58,151 nucleotides of DNA from Rhodospirillaceae bacterium (lineage in GTDB: Bacteria > Pseudomonadota > Alphaproteobacteria > Azospirillales > Azospirillaceae): positions 1 through 58,151 of the forward strand of contig JAJUIU010000017.1 in the NCBI GenBank assembly GCA_029267445.1, in the 5' to 3' direction. Shown here piece by piece: positions 17,754 through 26,650 of this stretch. Both the position numbers and the translations under genes were made by a program. Below the pieces are notes generated by a model. It did not search any database. It was given only the letters and a program-made list of their open reading frames with translations, and was not told the DNA's origin. The first letter of the stretch is position 1, and every line of letters begins with the position of its first letter.

Positions 17754-19871
17754 TCACCCACCCTTGGCCGGCGCGCCGTTCAGCAGTTCGGCCTCCGGCA
17801 GCGGCTTGCTGAACAGGTAGCCTTGGCCCAGCGCGCAGCCCAGTTCGGCCAGCGCGTTCCGCTGGGCGGGCGTCTCCACACCCTCCGCCACCACGTCCAG
17901 GCCGAGCTGCCGGGCGAGGCCGAGGGTGGCCTCCACCAGCGGGCGGGTGCCGCCGCCCGGCCCCGCCGCGTCCAGCCCCATGGTGAAGGAGCGGTCGATC
18001 TTCAGGGTGGAGAAGGGCAGCCGGTGGAGCTGCGACAGCGACGAGTAGCCGGTGCCGAAATCGTCCATGGAGAGCGAGGCGCCGAGCTCCGCCAGCCGCA
18101 GGAGGATGGCGTTCGCCCGCTCCACATCGTCGATCAGCAGGCTTTCCGTCACCTCCAGCTTCAGCGGCCCGCCGGCCCGGTCCACGGCGCGGCGCACCGC
18201 CTCGGTCAGCACGTCCACCCGGGCGAACTGCCGGGCCGACACGTTCACGCTCATGAACAGCGGCGGCGCCCCGGCACCGGCCGCCGCCTGCAGCCGGCCC
18301 AGCGCCGCCGTGGCCTCGTCCAGCGCCCAGGCGCCGATCTCCACGATCTGGCCCGTCTCCTCGGCGATGGGGATGAACTGGGCGGGGGAGACGAAGCCCT
18401 GTTCCGGATGGCGCCAGCGGATCAGCGCCTCGAACCCGGCCACCCGCCCGTCCTCAAGGTTCACGATCGGCTGGTAGAACAGGGCGAGCTGCCGGCCCGA
18501 CAGGGCGTGGCGCAGCCCGGCGGCCAGCCGCGCCCGGGCGGCCACCCGGTCGTGCTCCGCCGGATCGAAGGCCAGGATGCGGCCGCGCCCGCCCTCCTTC
18601 GCCTGATGCAGCGCCGTGTCGGCGTCGCGCATGGCGCGGTCGAGGTCGCAGCCCATGGGCAGCATGGCCGTACCGGCGGAGAAGCTGACGGCGAACTCCC
18701 GGTCCGCGGTGACATAGTCCTCGGACAGACGGCGCAGCAGCTCCTCCGGCCCGATCGCGCTGTCGGCCGGCAGAAGGGCTGCGAAAGTGTCGGCCCCGAT
18801 CCGGGCCACGGGCGCCCCCGCCGGGGCGAGCGCCGTCAGCCTCTCCGCCACCGCCCGCAGCAGTGTGTCGCCAGCCTGCTGGCCGAGGCTGCTGTTGATG
18901 GCGCCGAAATTGTCGATGTCCATCAGCACCAGGGTGCCGCCGCCCGGCACCCCCCCGGTCTTGGCGGAGGTGGCCCCCCCGGCCGCCGCCGCGGTCACGG
19001 CCGACGTCGCCTCCGCCAGCCGGTCCAGCAACCACAGCCGGCTGCCCAGTCCGGTCAGCGTGTCGACATAGGCGGCCCGGCGCAGGGCCGTCTGGGCCGC
19101 CTCCTTCTCCGCGATCTCGTCCCGCAGCCGGTGATTGAGCGCCCGCGATTCCGCGAACAGCCGGGCGTTCTCCTCCCCGCTCTCGATCTGGCGCAGCAGG
19201 ATCTGCTGGCCGCGCGTCACCGCCACGGTCAGGATGGCGGTCACGGCGGCGATGGCGACGATCTTGTCGATCTCCGCCCCGATCAGCACCTTCGCACCGG
19301 TCATGTAGGCGACGTAGTCGCGGGTGATCGGGTGGACCGGATCGGCCATCACGGCGTAGGCGGCCAGCGCCATCCAGCCGACGATGGCGCTGATCCCGGC
19401 GGCGACCACGTAGCGCGGCTCCAGCCGCAGGGTGCGGAGCGCTATGAAGATGAAGACGTAGATCAGCGTCGGCGCCTTCAGATAGAAGGCCGGCGGCTGG
19501 TGGTACTGGATGTGGAAGCTCCAGATCAGGCCGAACAGCACCGCCATGTCGGCCACGACGGAGGCGTGCAGCAGCGCCGGCGTCAGCCGGTCGCGCCGGG
19601 CCAACCACAGGCGCAGCAGGCACAGCACCAGATACGCGGCCAGCGCCACCGGCACCGGCGCCACCCCCGTCTCCCCCATCACGAAGGTCATGGGGGCCGC
19701 GAAGTACAGCGTGCCGAACAGCAGCACGATGGCGAGCTGGATCAGGCTGACCAGGATTTCCGCCCTGCGGCGATGGTCGCGCAGCAGCTCGGCCAGATGC
19801 GTCGCGTCAGGGGCCGGAGCCGGTGCGGGCGCGGGTGACGCCTGGGCGTCGGTCGCCTGGATCGCCGTCAT
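17754..19871 (-). CDS. Membrane GGDEF-EAL protein, GGDEF degenerate; likely c-di-GMP phosphodiesterase
   Basis: A 705-residue protein. After a Pro/Ala-rich N-terminus come about six transmembrane helices (AEILVSLIQLAIVLLFG through IVAIAAVTAILTVAV), a membrane sensor region of unknown ligand. A short coiled coil leads to a GGDEF domain in which the motif reads GADTF, so cyclase activity should be lost. The EAL domain keeps its catalytic set: LALFYQPIV, GFEALIRW, NVSARQF, LEVTESLL, MDDFGTGYSSLSQL, LKIDRSF, VVAEGVET and GCALGQGYLFSKPLP. It should therefore hydrolyse c-di-GMP. ATG 19871 is preferred (GGAGGGG upstream) over GTG 19892. It follows the chemoreceptor gene by 42 bases. Confidence 0.9.
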   Translation of the reverse strand: MTAIQATDAQASPAPAPAPAPDATHLAELLRDHRRRAEILVSLIQLAIVLLFGTLYFAAPMTFVMGETGVAPVPVALAAYLVLCLLRLWLARRDRLTPALLHASVVADMAVLFGLIWSFHIQYHQPPAFYLKAPTLIYVFIFIALRTLRLEPRYVVAAGISAIVGWMALAAYAVMADPVHPITRDYVAYMTGAKVLIGAEIDKIVAIAAVTAILTVAVTRGQQILLRQIESGEENARLFAESRALNHRLRDEIAEKEAAQTALRRAAYVDTLTGLGSRLWLLDRLAEATSAVTAAAAGGATSAKTGGVPGGGTLVLMDIDNFGAINSSLGQQAGDTLLRAVAERLTALAPAGAPVARIGADTFAALLPADSAIGPEELLRRLSEDYVTADREFAVSFSAGTAMLPMGCDLDRAMRDADTALHQAKEGGRGRILAFDPAEHDRVAARARLAAGLRHALSGRQLALFYQPIVNLEDGRVAGFEALIRWRHPEQGFVSPAQFIPIAEETGQIVEIGAWALDEATAALGRLQAAAGAGAPPLFMSVNVSARQFARVDVLTEAVRRAVDRAGGPLKLEVTESLLIDDVERANAILLRLAELGASLSMDDFGTGYSSLSQLHRLPFSTLKIDRSFTMGLDAAGPGGGTRPLVEATLGLARQLGLDVVAEGVETPAQRNALAELGCALGQGYLFSKPLPEAELLNGAPAKGG

Positions 19872-19913
19872 GGAAGGCCCCTCCACCCGCACCCGTCCGC
19901 CGTGCCGGACAGC

Positions 19914-21482
19914 CTACCCATTCTGGATATGCGCGAGCAACCGGTCCACCTCGCCGCGCAGCCCGGCCACGCCGCGGGCGAGGCCGCCGGCCGATTCCGA
20001 CAGGCCCTCGGCGGCGCGGGCGTTCTCGCGGGCGACGGCGGCCATGGCGTCGGCGTCCTCCATCACCCCGCTCGTGGAGGTGGAGACTGTGACGATGCTG
20101 CGGGCGATCTCGGCCGTGGCGGCGTTCTGCTCCTCCACCGCGGCCGCGATGCCCCCGGCGATCTCGTCGATGCGGTCGACCGTGCCCCGGATGCGCGACA
20201 GCGCCTCGGCGGCCCCGGCGCTGACCGACTGGATGGTGGCGATCTGGTCGGTGATGTCGCGGGTGGCGTTGGCCGTCTGGTTCGCCAGATGCTTCACCTC
20301 GGCGGCGACGACGGCGAAGCCCTTGCCGGCCTCGCCCGCCCGTGCGGCCTCGATGGTGGCGTTCAGCGCCAGCAGGTTGGTGCGTTCGGCGATCTCGCGG
20401 ATCAGCCCGACGACCAGGCCCACCTTCTCCCCCGCCTCGGTCAGGCCGCGCACGGTGGTGTCGGTGTGGGCGGCCTCCGCCGCCGCCTCGCGCGCGATGG
20501 CGGAGCTGTCGGCCACCTGCCGGGCGATCTCGGAGATGGCGGCCGTCAGCTCCTCTGCGGCGGCGGCCACCGTCTGCGCGTTGCGCGAGGCGTCGTCGGC
20601 GGCGCCGTGCACGCTGTCGGCGCGGCCCACGGTTTCCGACGCGGTCAGCCTCAGCCCGCCCGCCGCCTCCGCGACGACGGCGGAATCCTCCTCCAGCGCC
20701 GAGAGCAGCCGGCCCACGCCCCGGTCGACCTCCGCCGCCAGTCCGGCCAGGGCGGACTGGCGCTCCGCCACGGCCATGCGCTCGGCCTCGGCGGCCTGGG
20801 TCCGCAGCCGCTCGACCTCGGCCGCCTGCTCGCGCGACGCGGCCAGCGACCGGGCGACATCGCCGATCTCGTCATCGCGCTGCGTCGGCAGGGCGCCGGC
20901 CCCCTGCCGCAGCGCCGCGATGATGCGGTTCAGGGGCGAGAGCACCATCACCGCCAGCACGACCAGCATGGCGATGGACGTCACCAGCGCCACCACGGCG
21001 GCGCCGATCACCTCCTTGAGCACGTTGCCCTGCACGAAGGCGTCGCCCCCGTCGGTGGAGATGCGGGCGATGACGCCGTGCGGGGCGCCGATCTCCTTGG
21101 GCGTCAGCCGCACGTCGAAACGCGTCTCCGCCCCGTTCAGCCGTTCGGCCTGGGCGGCGTCGGGCCGCAGTTCCGGCGCCTCGCCGAAGCGGGCCAGCTC
21201 GCGGCCGGCGCCGTCGTACAGCAGGGCGCCGACGATGCGCGTGCCGGCCGTCGCCCGCTCCGTCAGCGTGCGCCAGTCGGCGGGGGTGGCGCCGGGCGGC
21301 AGGGCCAGGGTGGCCGTGTGCACGATGCCCCGCCCCTCGCCCCGGATGCGGTCCAGGAAGATGTCCCGCTGCCCCAGGTAGAAGACCAGCAGGTCCAGCG
21401 CCTGGACCAGCACCAGCGCGCCGATCACGGCGGCGGCCACCCGCCGTCCCAGGCGGCTCCTCAGATTGTCGGTCCAGCGCAT
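19914..21482 (-). CDS. Methyl-accepting chemotaxis protein
   Basis: A 522-residue chemoreceptor. TM1 is [21 protein letters not shown] short periplasmic domain of ~120 residues ([20 protein letters not shown]... [17 protein letters not shown]) is followed by TM2 ([24 protein letters not shown]) and a HAMP linker. The cytoplasmic signalling domain contains the invariant hairpin [41 protein letters not shown]. It would control CheA activity in response to an unknown ligand. It starts 18 bases after the ATP-grasp gene stop, suggesting it belongs to the same transcript as the upstream YHS-DoxX-DedA genes. Confidence 0.95.
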   Translation of the reverse strand: MRWTDNLRSRLGRRVAAAVIGALVLVQALDLLVFYLGQRDIFLDRIRGEGRGIVHTATLALPPGATPADWRTLTERATAGTRIVGALLYDGAGRELARFGEAPELRPDAAQAERLNGAETRFDVRLTPKEIGAPHGVIARISTDGGDAFVQGNVLKEVIGAAVVALVTSIAMLVVLAVMVLSPLNRIIAALRQGAGALPTQRDDEIGDVARSLAASREQAAEVERLRTQAAEAERMAVAERQSALAGLAAEVDRGVGRLLSALEEDSAVVAEAAGGLRLTASETVGRADSVHGAADDASRNAQTVAAAAEELTAAISEIARQVADSSAIAREAAAEAAHTDTTVRGLTEAGEKVGLVVGLIREIAERTNLLALNATIEAARAGEAGKGFAVVAAEVKHLANQTANATRDITDQIATIQSVSAGAAEALSRIRGTVDRIDEIAGGIAAAVEEQNAATAEIARSIVTVSTSTSGVMEDADAMAAVARENARAAEGLSESAGGLARGVAGLRGEVDRLLAHIQNG

Positions 21483-21500
21483 CGGGCGGGCTCGTCCTGC

Positions 21501-22667
21501 TCACATGGTGGGCGGATAACGGGCGGTGAGGCGGCTTTCCCGCCGGGACGCCCGCCAGAACTCTATCAGTCCGATGGGCCGGTGACCCAGGTCCCGGTTC
21601 GCGCGGCCGATCCGCCACAGCAGGCGGTACTGGCCCATCAGGTCGGCCCAGGCCTTCCACAGGGGAGTCGCCCGGTCCCAGATGTGGGTCATCTCCGCAC
21701 CGGCCCCGTTGACCTCCACGATCGTCATCTCCCCGCCGCGCTGCAGTTCGGCGAAACAGGGGAAGCGCACGTCGAACCGGCCGAAATGGAAGCCGGGGAT
21801 GGACCGGGCGATGGCGTCGAACCGCGCCTCCATCTCCGGCGTCACCAGATGCGTGCCGTCGCGGAAGATCGCGCCCTTGCTGTGGCTGCCGGAGAAGGCG
21901 AGGCGCACCGCCTCCCCCGCCGGCACCACCATGTCCAGCCGTTCGCGGTGGCGCGGCAGGTAGAGGAAGGGCACCCGCCCCGCGCGCCGGTCCGCCAGGA
22001 TCAGCTCCCTGAGGGTGGACCGCCCGTCGCCGACGACGCGGGGGAAGTACTTCAGGGTCAGGGACACGATGCGCCCGCGAGGCGCACCCGGCTCGCGGAC
22101 GTAGAACACGCCCGCCTCGCCCTCGAAGTCGGCGAAGCGCTGCAGGATCAGCCGCGCCCCCGCCGGGAAGGCGGCGATGTAGGCGGCGAGGTCCGCCTCG
22201 GTCCGCACCAGCCGCACGCCCGCCCCCCGGCAGCCGAGGTCGGGCTTGGCCACCACCGGCAGGGAAAGGCCTGCCTCGGCCAGCCGGTCCAGCGCAGCCG
22301 CCGTCTCCGCCCGCGCGTCGCCGCTCCCAGCCAATCCGTCCGCCGGGCGGTCCCAGGTGATGAACGGCGCCACCACGTCCGGCGCGCCGGCGACCGCGAG
22401 GTCCAGGATCGCCGACTTGGATTCCCCGTGGAAGCCGCCGCCCGGAAATCCGGGATTGGCCACCGACGGCAGGGTGACACCGCGATGGCGCAGCATCAGC
22501 CACAGGACGTAGAGGAACACGGGCGCGTAGAAGGTGCCCATGGACCAGAACTCGTAGGCGCTCACCGGCGGCCCGCTCTCGTCCAGCGGCGGCATCGCCT
22601 GCCCCCAATCCGGCGCGGCAGCACCGGCGGGTCCGGCCACCGGCAGGGTCAGCAGGGCGGCGCTCAC
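21501..22667 (-). CDS. ATP-grasp ligase-like protein
   Basis: A 388-residue protein starting at GTG 22667, which overlaps the stop of the DedA-like gene (GTGA). One hydrophobic stretch (FWSMGTFYAPVFLYVLWLML) is followed by an ATP-grasp region. LSLPVVAKPDLGCRGAGVRLVRTEADL is the nucleotide-binding lysine segment, LILQRFADFEGEAGVFYVRE the hinge, and GRFDVRFPC...MTIVEVNGAGAEMTHIWD the metal-binding Asp/Glu/Asn set. Such proteins join a carboxylate to an amine or thiol using ATP and are often annotated D-Ala-D-Ala ligase-like. The substrate is unknown. Coupling to a membrane DedA protein suggests an envelope or lipid-linked product. Confidence 0.8.
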   Translation of the reverse strand: MSAALLTLPVAGPAGAAAPDWGQAMPPLDESGPPVSAYEFWSMGTFYAPVFLYVLWLMLRHRGVTLPSVANPGFPGGGFHGESKSAILDLAVAGAPDVVAPFITWDRPADGLAGSGDARAETAAALDRLAEAGLSLPVVAKPDLGCRGAGVRLVRTEADLAAYIAAFPAGARLILQRFADFEGEAGVFYVREPGAPRGRIVSLTLKYFPRVVGDGRSTLRELILADRRAGRVPFLYLPRHRERLDMVVPAGEAVRLAFSGSHSKGAIFRDGTHLVTPEMEARFDAIARSIPGFHFGRFDVRFPCFAELQRGGEMTIVEVNGAGAEMTHIWDRATPLWKAWADLMGQYRLLWRIGRANRDLGHRPIGLIEFWRASRRESRLTARYPPTM

Positions 22668-23242
22668 GGCGCCATCCTCCGCGCCAGCCGTGCTGCCAGC
22701 AGCGTGATCCCGGTCAGCAGCAGGAACAGGGACGCGGCCACACCCCAGGGTCCCAGCCCGAAGGCCATCGCCAGCCCCGTCCCGGCCGCGTCGGCCAGAT
22801 GGAACAGCAACGCGGTCCACACCGCCACCGCCACCCCGACCAGCAGCGCGAAGCGGCGGAACGGAACGCCAAGAGCGCCCGCCGCCGTGTAGGTCACCAG
22901 CCGCAGGCCGGGCACGATCCGGGCCACCACCACGGCGGCCGCCATGTGCCGCTCAAGGGCCGCCCTGGCCCTCGCCAAGCGCTCGGCCCCCGGCAGGCGG
23001 CGGCGCACCCAGGCGATCCTTTCCGCCCAGCGCCCGCCGCCATAAAGCAGAAGGTCGCCGCCGGCGATGCCGAGGGCGACCGCCGTCAGGGCCAGGGTGA
23101 AGTCGATCGATCCGGCGCCGGCCAGGGCGACGCCTGCGGCGATGGCCCCGTCCTCCACCAGCAGGGTCAGCGCCGCCAGGGCCAGGGCCAGCGCCCAGGG
23201 CTCGGCGGGCAGCCAGTCCATGATGGCCGCCAGCGCCTCCAT
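22664..23242 (-). CDS. DedA/SNARE-associated family membrane protein
   Basis: A 192-residue membrane protein beginning MEALAAIMDWLPAEPWALALALAALTLLVEDGAIAAG. The family pattern is visible in FTLALTAVALGIAGGDLLLYGGGRWAERI and AAVVVARIVPGLRLVTYTAAGALGVPFRRFALLVG, the latter holding the conserved Arg and Gly residues, followed by further helices. DedA proteins take part in lipid-carrier recycling and membrane homeostasis; some are undecaprenyl-phosphate or phospholipid flippases. Its start overlaps the DoxX stop by one base (TGATG), indicating translational coupling. Confidence 0.85.
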   Translation of the reverse strand: MEALAAIMDWLPAEPWALALALAALTLLVEDGAIAAGVALAGAGSIDFTLALTAVALGIAGGDLLLYGGGRWAERIAWVRRRLPGAERLARARAALERHMAAAVVVARIVPGLRLVTYTAAGALGVPFRRFALLVGVAVAVWTALLFHLADAAGTGLAMAFGLGPWGVAASLFLLLTGITLLAARLARRMAP

Positions 23243-23760
23243 CAGGCGCCCGCCTTGCGCAGGCCCGGCGGCAGCAGCGCGGTCAGCCGCTCGCGCAGCA
23301 GCCACAGGATCGCGGCCGCCGCCAGCCATACGCCGCAGGCCATGGCGAACAGGAGCCCGCCGTCGCCGCTGCCGTCCGTGTTCACCACCTCCACGCCCAG
23401 CGGCGTGAACAGGTGGAAGAAGATGGCGCCGCTGATGACACCCAGCGCCAGCAGGGCGCCGGCCCCGGACAGGACCGCCTTGCGGGTGGCGAGTCCGGCC
23501 AGCAGCAGGGTGGAGGCGACCAGCTCCGCCGTGCCGACGACATACTGGCTGAACGGGCCGCTCGGCGCGAACAGGCCGGGCAGGCCGAAGCCGGCGGCCC
23601 AGGCGTCCAGCGTGCCGAAGATGTGCTGCGTCTCCGGGCTGTCGGTGAACTTGAAGAACAGCGACTGGATGAAGACGAAGGCGATGTAGACGGTCAGCGC
23701 GGTCAGGACCATGCGTCCAGCGCGGGCCGGCGGCGCGTCCGTGCTCATGGCGGGGGTCAT
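23242..23760 (-). CDS. DoxX-like membrane protein
   Basis: A 172-residue membrane protein with four predicted helices: MVLTALTVYIAFVFIQSLFFKF, FSQYVVGTAELVASTLLLAGL, AVLSGAGALLALGVISGAIFFHLF and GLLFAMACGVWLAAAAILWLL. The first helix with FIQSLFFKFTDSPET and the GTAELVASTLLL segment are typical of DoxX-type proteins, which are linked to redox or sulfur-stress responses. GAAGGG lies eight bases upstream of the chosen ATG. It is sandwiched between the YHS gene (14-base gap) and the DedA gene (one-base overlap). Confidence 0.85.
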   Translation of the reverse strand: MTPAMSTDAPPARAGRMVLTALTVYIAFVFIQSLFFKFTDSPETQHIFGTLDAWAAGFGLPGLFAPSGPFSQYVVGTAELVASTLLLAGLATRKAVLSGAGALLALGVISGAIFFHLFTPLGVEVVNTDGSGDGGLLFAMACGVWLAAAAILWLLRERLTALLPPGLRKAGA

Positions 23761-23774
23761 GGCGGGGCCCTTCT

Positions 23775-24233
23775 CTATTTGGCCAGGATGGCGGGCCAGT
23801 TCGCGTCCGCCTTCTGGATGAATCCGGGGATGTCCTTCTCCCACTTCGCCTGCACGCCGGCGTCGTAGTTCAGGTACAGCTTGCCGTCGACGATCTTCCA
23901 GTGATCGGGGTCGCCGGGTGCGGTGTAGCCCTGGGCGGCCGCCCAGGCGCAGTAGCCGCCATACTGCGGCGCGAACTTCTCCGGGTCGGCGGCGAAGCGG
24001 TCGCGGTTCTCCGCACTGGCGAAGCGCCAGTCGGCGTCCATCCAACGGTGGGTGAACTCCTTGCTGCCCTTCACCGGCCGGCCGTCCGTGAAGAAGGCGA
24101 CCGGGTCGTGCCCGCCGACGGCCAGCGAGCTGAAGGTGCCGGTATGGATCGGGTCGCTCTTGGCCTGGGCCTGTGCGAAGGGCGCCGCCACGGTCGCCAG
24201 GACCAGGGCGGCGAGGGCGCCGATGCGGATCAT
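23775..24233 (-). CDS. Exported YHS-domain protein
   Basis: A 152-residue protein with a signal peptide (MIRIGALAALVLATVAAPFAQAQA). The mature part has AVGGHDPVAFFTDGRPVKGSKEFTHRWMDADWRFASAENRDRFAADPEKFAPQYGGYCAWA, the pattern of the YHS-like family often seen with DoxX genes. It continues GDPDHWKIVDGKLYLNYDAGVQAKWEKDIPGFIQKADANWP. The single Cys and the His residues may bind a metal. GGAG lies seven bases upstream of the start. It is the first gene of the YHS-DoxX-DedA-ATP-grasp run; the 203-base gap upstream shows no convincing promoter. Confidence 0.85.
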   Translation of the reverse strand: MIRIGALAALVLATVAAPFAQAQAKSDPIHTGTFSSLAVGGHDPVAFFTDGRPVKGSKEFTHRWMDADWRFASAENRDRFAADPEKFAPQYGGYCAWAAAQGYTAPGDPDHWKIVDGKLYLNYDAGVQAKWEKDIPGFIQKADANWPAILAK

Positions 24234-24436
24234 GTCTCGTCTCCGTTCTGGAAGTCTCGCGTCGCGGTCGACGCTACGCCGTCGGGCCCGCTCACTTCCC
24301 CTCACGAATCTTTGATCGGCGGGGGGCGGGCGTCACATCCGCGTGAACGGATGGACATCGGGATGTCCCGGCCGGCAGCGCCGGGGAGCGGGGGTGGGCT
24401 GCCGGCCGGGGGGCGCGTGGTCGGTCCGGGGAGGGA

Positions 24437-24751
24437 TCAGCCGCCACCGCGCTCGTGGGCCTCGGACATGATCTCCTTGGCCACGATCATCATCGCGCCC
24501 TCGATGGAGGCCTCGTACTCGGCGTCGTTGCCGGCCTTCAGGGCGGCGCGGGCCTTCGCCAGCAGGCCGTTCACCTGGTCGCGGGCCTGCGGCCGCATCA
24601 GGTACATGACGTCGTTCATCGTGCTGATGATGGTGGTCTCGCGCGGCAGCGGCCGTTCCTTGGCCTGGGGCTGCGTCTGGGCGAGGGCCGGGCCTGCGGC
24701 GAGGCCGAGGGCCAGGGTCGAGGCCGCGAGGGCCAGGGCGATGCGCTTCAT
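24437..24751 (-). CDS. Small exported protein, probable target of the divergent LysR regulator
   Basis: A 104-residue protein. MKRIALALAASTLALGLAAGPALAQ is a signal peptide; the mature ~80 residues are mostly helical (STMNDVMYLMRPQARDQVNGLLAKARAALKAGNDAEYEASIEGAMMIVAKEIMSEAHERGGG). GGAGG lies eight bases upstream of the start. No family is recognised. The ATAG-N7-CTAT operator ends 89 bases upstream, in the gap shared with the LysR gene, so it is a likely target of that regulator. A periplasmic stress role is inferred only from this context. Confidence 0.7.
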   Translation of the reverse strand: MKRIALALAASTLALGLAAGPALAQTQPQAKERPLPRETTIISTMNDVMYLMRPQARDQVNGLLAKARAALKAGNDAEYEASIEGAMMIVAKEIMSEAHERGGG

Positions 24752-24839
24752 GGACAATGCCTCCGATGCGGGGTCGTTTGATGGAGGCAGGGTGACGGCC
24801 CCGGCGGAATACCGCCAATCGCGATGCACCATGGTTTCG

Positions 24840-24854
24840 ATAGCCGGTCCCTAT
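24840..24854. promoter_or_regulatory. LysR/OxyR-type operator (site 1)
   Basis: ATAGCCGGTCCCTAT fits ATAG-N7-CTAT, the repeated unit of OxyR sites, and contains a T-N11-A LysR core. It lies in the divergent gap, 89 bases from the start of the small exported protein and 156 bases from the LysR start. A near-identical site is found at 26651-26665 in front of the peroxiredoxin gene. Confidence 0.6.
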
Positions 24855-25010
24855 GGCCCCGGACCGCCGCCCGGATTCAGCCCATACGGTTCGGTGACGG
24901 AATGGTTAGGCACGGACAGTGTGTTGACGCGAACGTGATCGTCGGAGGAATCGCGCCGCGCCCGATTTCGGGATATCGTCCCTCAGTTGGTGGGGTGGGG
25001 AGGTTCGCAG

Positions 25011-25910
25011 ATGGAAATGCACCAGGTGCGGTATTTCCTGGCTGTCAGCCGGACGCTGAACTTCACCCGCGCGGCCGAGGAGTGCAACGTCTCCCAGCCC
25101 TCGCTCACCAAGGCGATCCAGAAGCTGGAGGAGGAGCTGGGCGGACAGCTCTTCCGGCGGGAACGCGGGCTGACCCATCTCACCGATCTCGGCCGCCTCA
25201 TGCTGCCGCATCTTGAGCAGACCTACGCGGCGGCCCAGGCGGCCCGCTCCCTGGCCGACCAGATGCGCCGGGCCGACCACGCCCCGCTCACCGTCGGCAT
25301 GGCCGACACGATCTTCCTCGACGACATCAGCGGGCTGCTGCGGGAGGTCGGGCGGGTCTTCCCCGGCCTGCACGTCACCCTGATCCACGCCCCGCAGGAG
25401 GAACTGGCCGAGGCCGCGCTGAAGGGCGACGTGGAGGTGGCGGTCCTGGCCCGCACCACCACCCTGCCCGACCGCATCGCGCTCCGCGCCCTGTTCGCGG
25501 AGGGGCTGCGCATCGTCGTCCGCCACGACCACCCCTTCGCCGGGCGGGACAGCATCGCCCTGTCGGAACTGGACGGGCAGGCCTGGGTGCTGCGCCAGGG
25601 ATGCCCCTTCACGGAGGGGTTCCAGCGGCGCTGCCGCGACGGCGGCCTGACGCTGGACCAGCGGCATTCCGGCCGGTCCGACTATTCGGTGCAGCAACTG
25701 GTTCTCGCGGGCCTCGGCCTCGCCCCCTGCTGGGACGGCACGCCGCTGCTGCCGGGGCTCACGTCCGTGGCTGTGATCGACGCCGGCGTGGAGCGGGAGG
25801 TGTCGATGGCCACCGTGGCCGGACGTCGCTACTCCCCCGCCTGCGACGCGCTGGTGCGGCTGGTGCGGAGCCGCTCGTGGGAGCGGGCACCCCTCGCCGC
25901 CTCGGCCTGA
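25011..25910 (+). CDS. LysR-family regulator, OxyR-like by context
   Basis: A 299-residue regulator starting MEMHQVRYFLAVSRTLNFTRAAEECNVSQPSLTKAIQKLEEELGG, the winged HTH with the classic LysR recognition helix. GGGGAGG precedes the start. The effector domain (APLTVGMADTIFLDDISGLLREVG...) contains GCPFTEGFQRRC, two Cys nine residues apart, close to the spacing of the redox pair in OxyR; this may be coincidence because the first Cys is common in LysR proteins. The peroxiredoxin gene is convergent, one base away from its stop. Matching operators before its own divergent gene and the peroxiredoxin gene suggest a small peroxide-stress regulon. Confidence 0.88.
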   Translation: MEMHQVRYFLAVSRTLNFTRAAEECNVSQPSLTKAIQKLEEELGGQLFRRERGLTHLTDLGRLMLPHLEQTYAAAQAARSLADQMRRADHAPLTVGMADTIFLDDISGLLREVGRVFPGLHVTLIHAPQEELAEAALKGDVEVAVLARTTTLPDRIALRALFAEGLRIVVRHDHPFAGRDSIALSELDGQAWVLRQGCPFTEGFQRRCRDGGLTLDQRHSGRSDYSVQQLVLAGLGLAPCWDGTPLLPGLTSVAVIDAGVEREVSMATVAGRRYSPACDALVRLVRSRSWERAPLAASA

Positions 25911-25911
25911 G

Positions 25912-26559
25912 TCAAACGCAGCGCCGCAGCGCCTCCAGGAACACGTCCGGGTCCGGCCGGTCGCGGAACTCCGGATCCACATGGGCGAAGCGGACGATGC
26001 CGCCCCGGTCGATCACGTATGTGGCCGGGATCGGCAGCAGCCAGCCGCCGCCGTCCTGCCGAACGGCCAGATCGATGCCGACCTCGCGATAGGCCGTGCG
26101 CAGCGCGTCCGGCACCGGGAAGGCGAGCCCGCAGGCGAGGCTGAAGCCGAGGTCGAGGTCGCACAGCACCGTGAACCCGAGGTCCAGCTCCGCCCGCAGC
26201 CGGTCGGCGAGGCCCCCCGCCTCCGGCGTGATGACGGCGACGGCCCCTCCCGCCTCGGCGGCGGCGGGGGCGATCTCCCGCAAGGCGCCCATGGCCGTCC
26301 GGCAGTAGGGGCACCACAGGCCGCGCACGAAGGACAGGATCAGCGGGCGGCCCAGCCCCACCTCGGCCAGCCGCAGCAGGCGCCCCTCCGACGGCAGCAG
26401 GAAATCCGGAAAGGTGTGGCCCACCGCCACGGCGCCGCTGCCGGCCCCGACCGACCGCAGATGCGCCACCAGCGCGTCGTACAGCGCCTGGAACCGGGGC
26501 GACTGCCGGGCTCTGATGGCGGCCGTGATGGAGGGGGCCGGTGAAGCGGTGTCGGGCAT
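25912..26559 (-). CDS. Peroxiredoxin-like (AhpC/TSA) protein
   Basis: A 215-residue thioredoxin-fold protein. The N-terminal ~70 residues are helical (ITAAIRARQSPRFQALYDALVAHL). Then come GHTFPDFLLPSEGRLLRLAEVGLGRPLILSFVRGLWCPYCRTAMGAL, where Cys in WCPYC is the peroxidatic/resolving pair, and YVIDRGGIVRFAHVDPEFRDRPDP near the end. It matches the 'peroxiredoxin-like' group that reduces hydroperoxides or acts as a thiol oxidoreductase in the cytoplasm. The start MPDTASPAPS is assumed; no strong ribosome-binding site is seen. Site 2 of the LysR operator lies 92 bases upstream. Confidence 0.87.
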   Translation of the reverse strand: MPDTASPAPSITAAIRARQSPRFQALYDALVAHLRSVGAGSGAVAVGHTFPDFLLPSEGRLLRLAEVGLGRPLILSFVRGLWCPYCRTAMGALREIAPAAAEAGGAVAVITPEAGGLADRLRAELDLGFTVLCDLDLGFSLACGLAFPVPDALRTAYREVGIDLAVRQDGGGWLLPIPATYVIDRGGIVRFAHVDPEFRDRPDPDVFLEALRRCV

Positions 26560-26650
26560 GGCGGCGGGACGCGCGGGTTGTCGCGGGAATTCCTCATATA
26601 CATGCGCTCCGGCAAGCCGCCCGGAAAGCCGTCCGCCGGGAAACGGTTCC

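Noticed and set aside
18454-19623. 389-residue minus-strand frame overlapping the EAL gene
   Set aside because: An out-of-frame Arg/Gly/Pro-rich shadow of the GGDEF-EAL gene.
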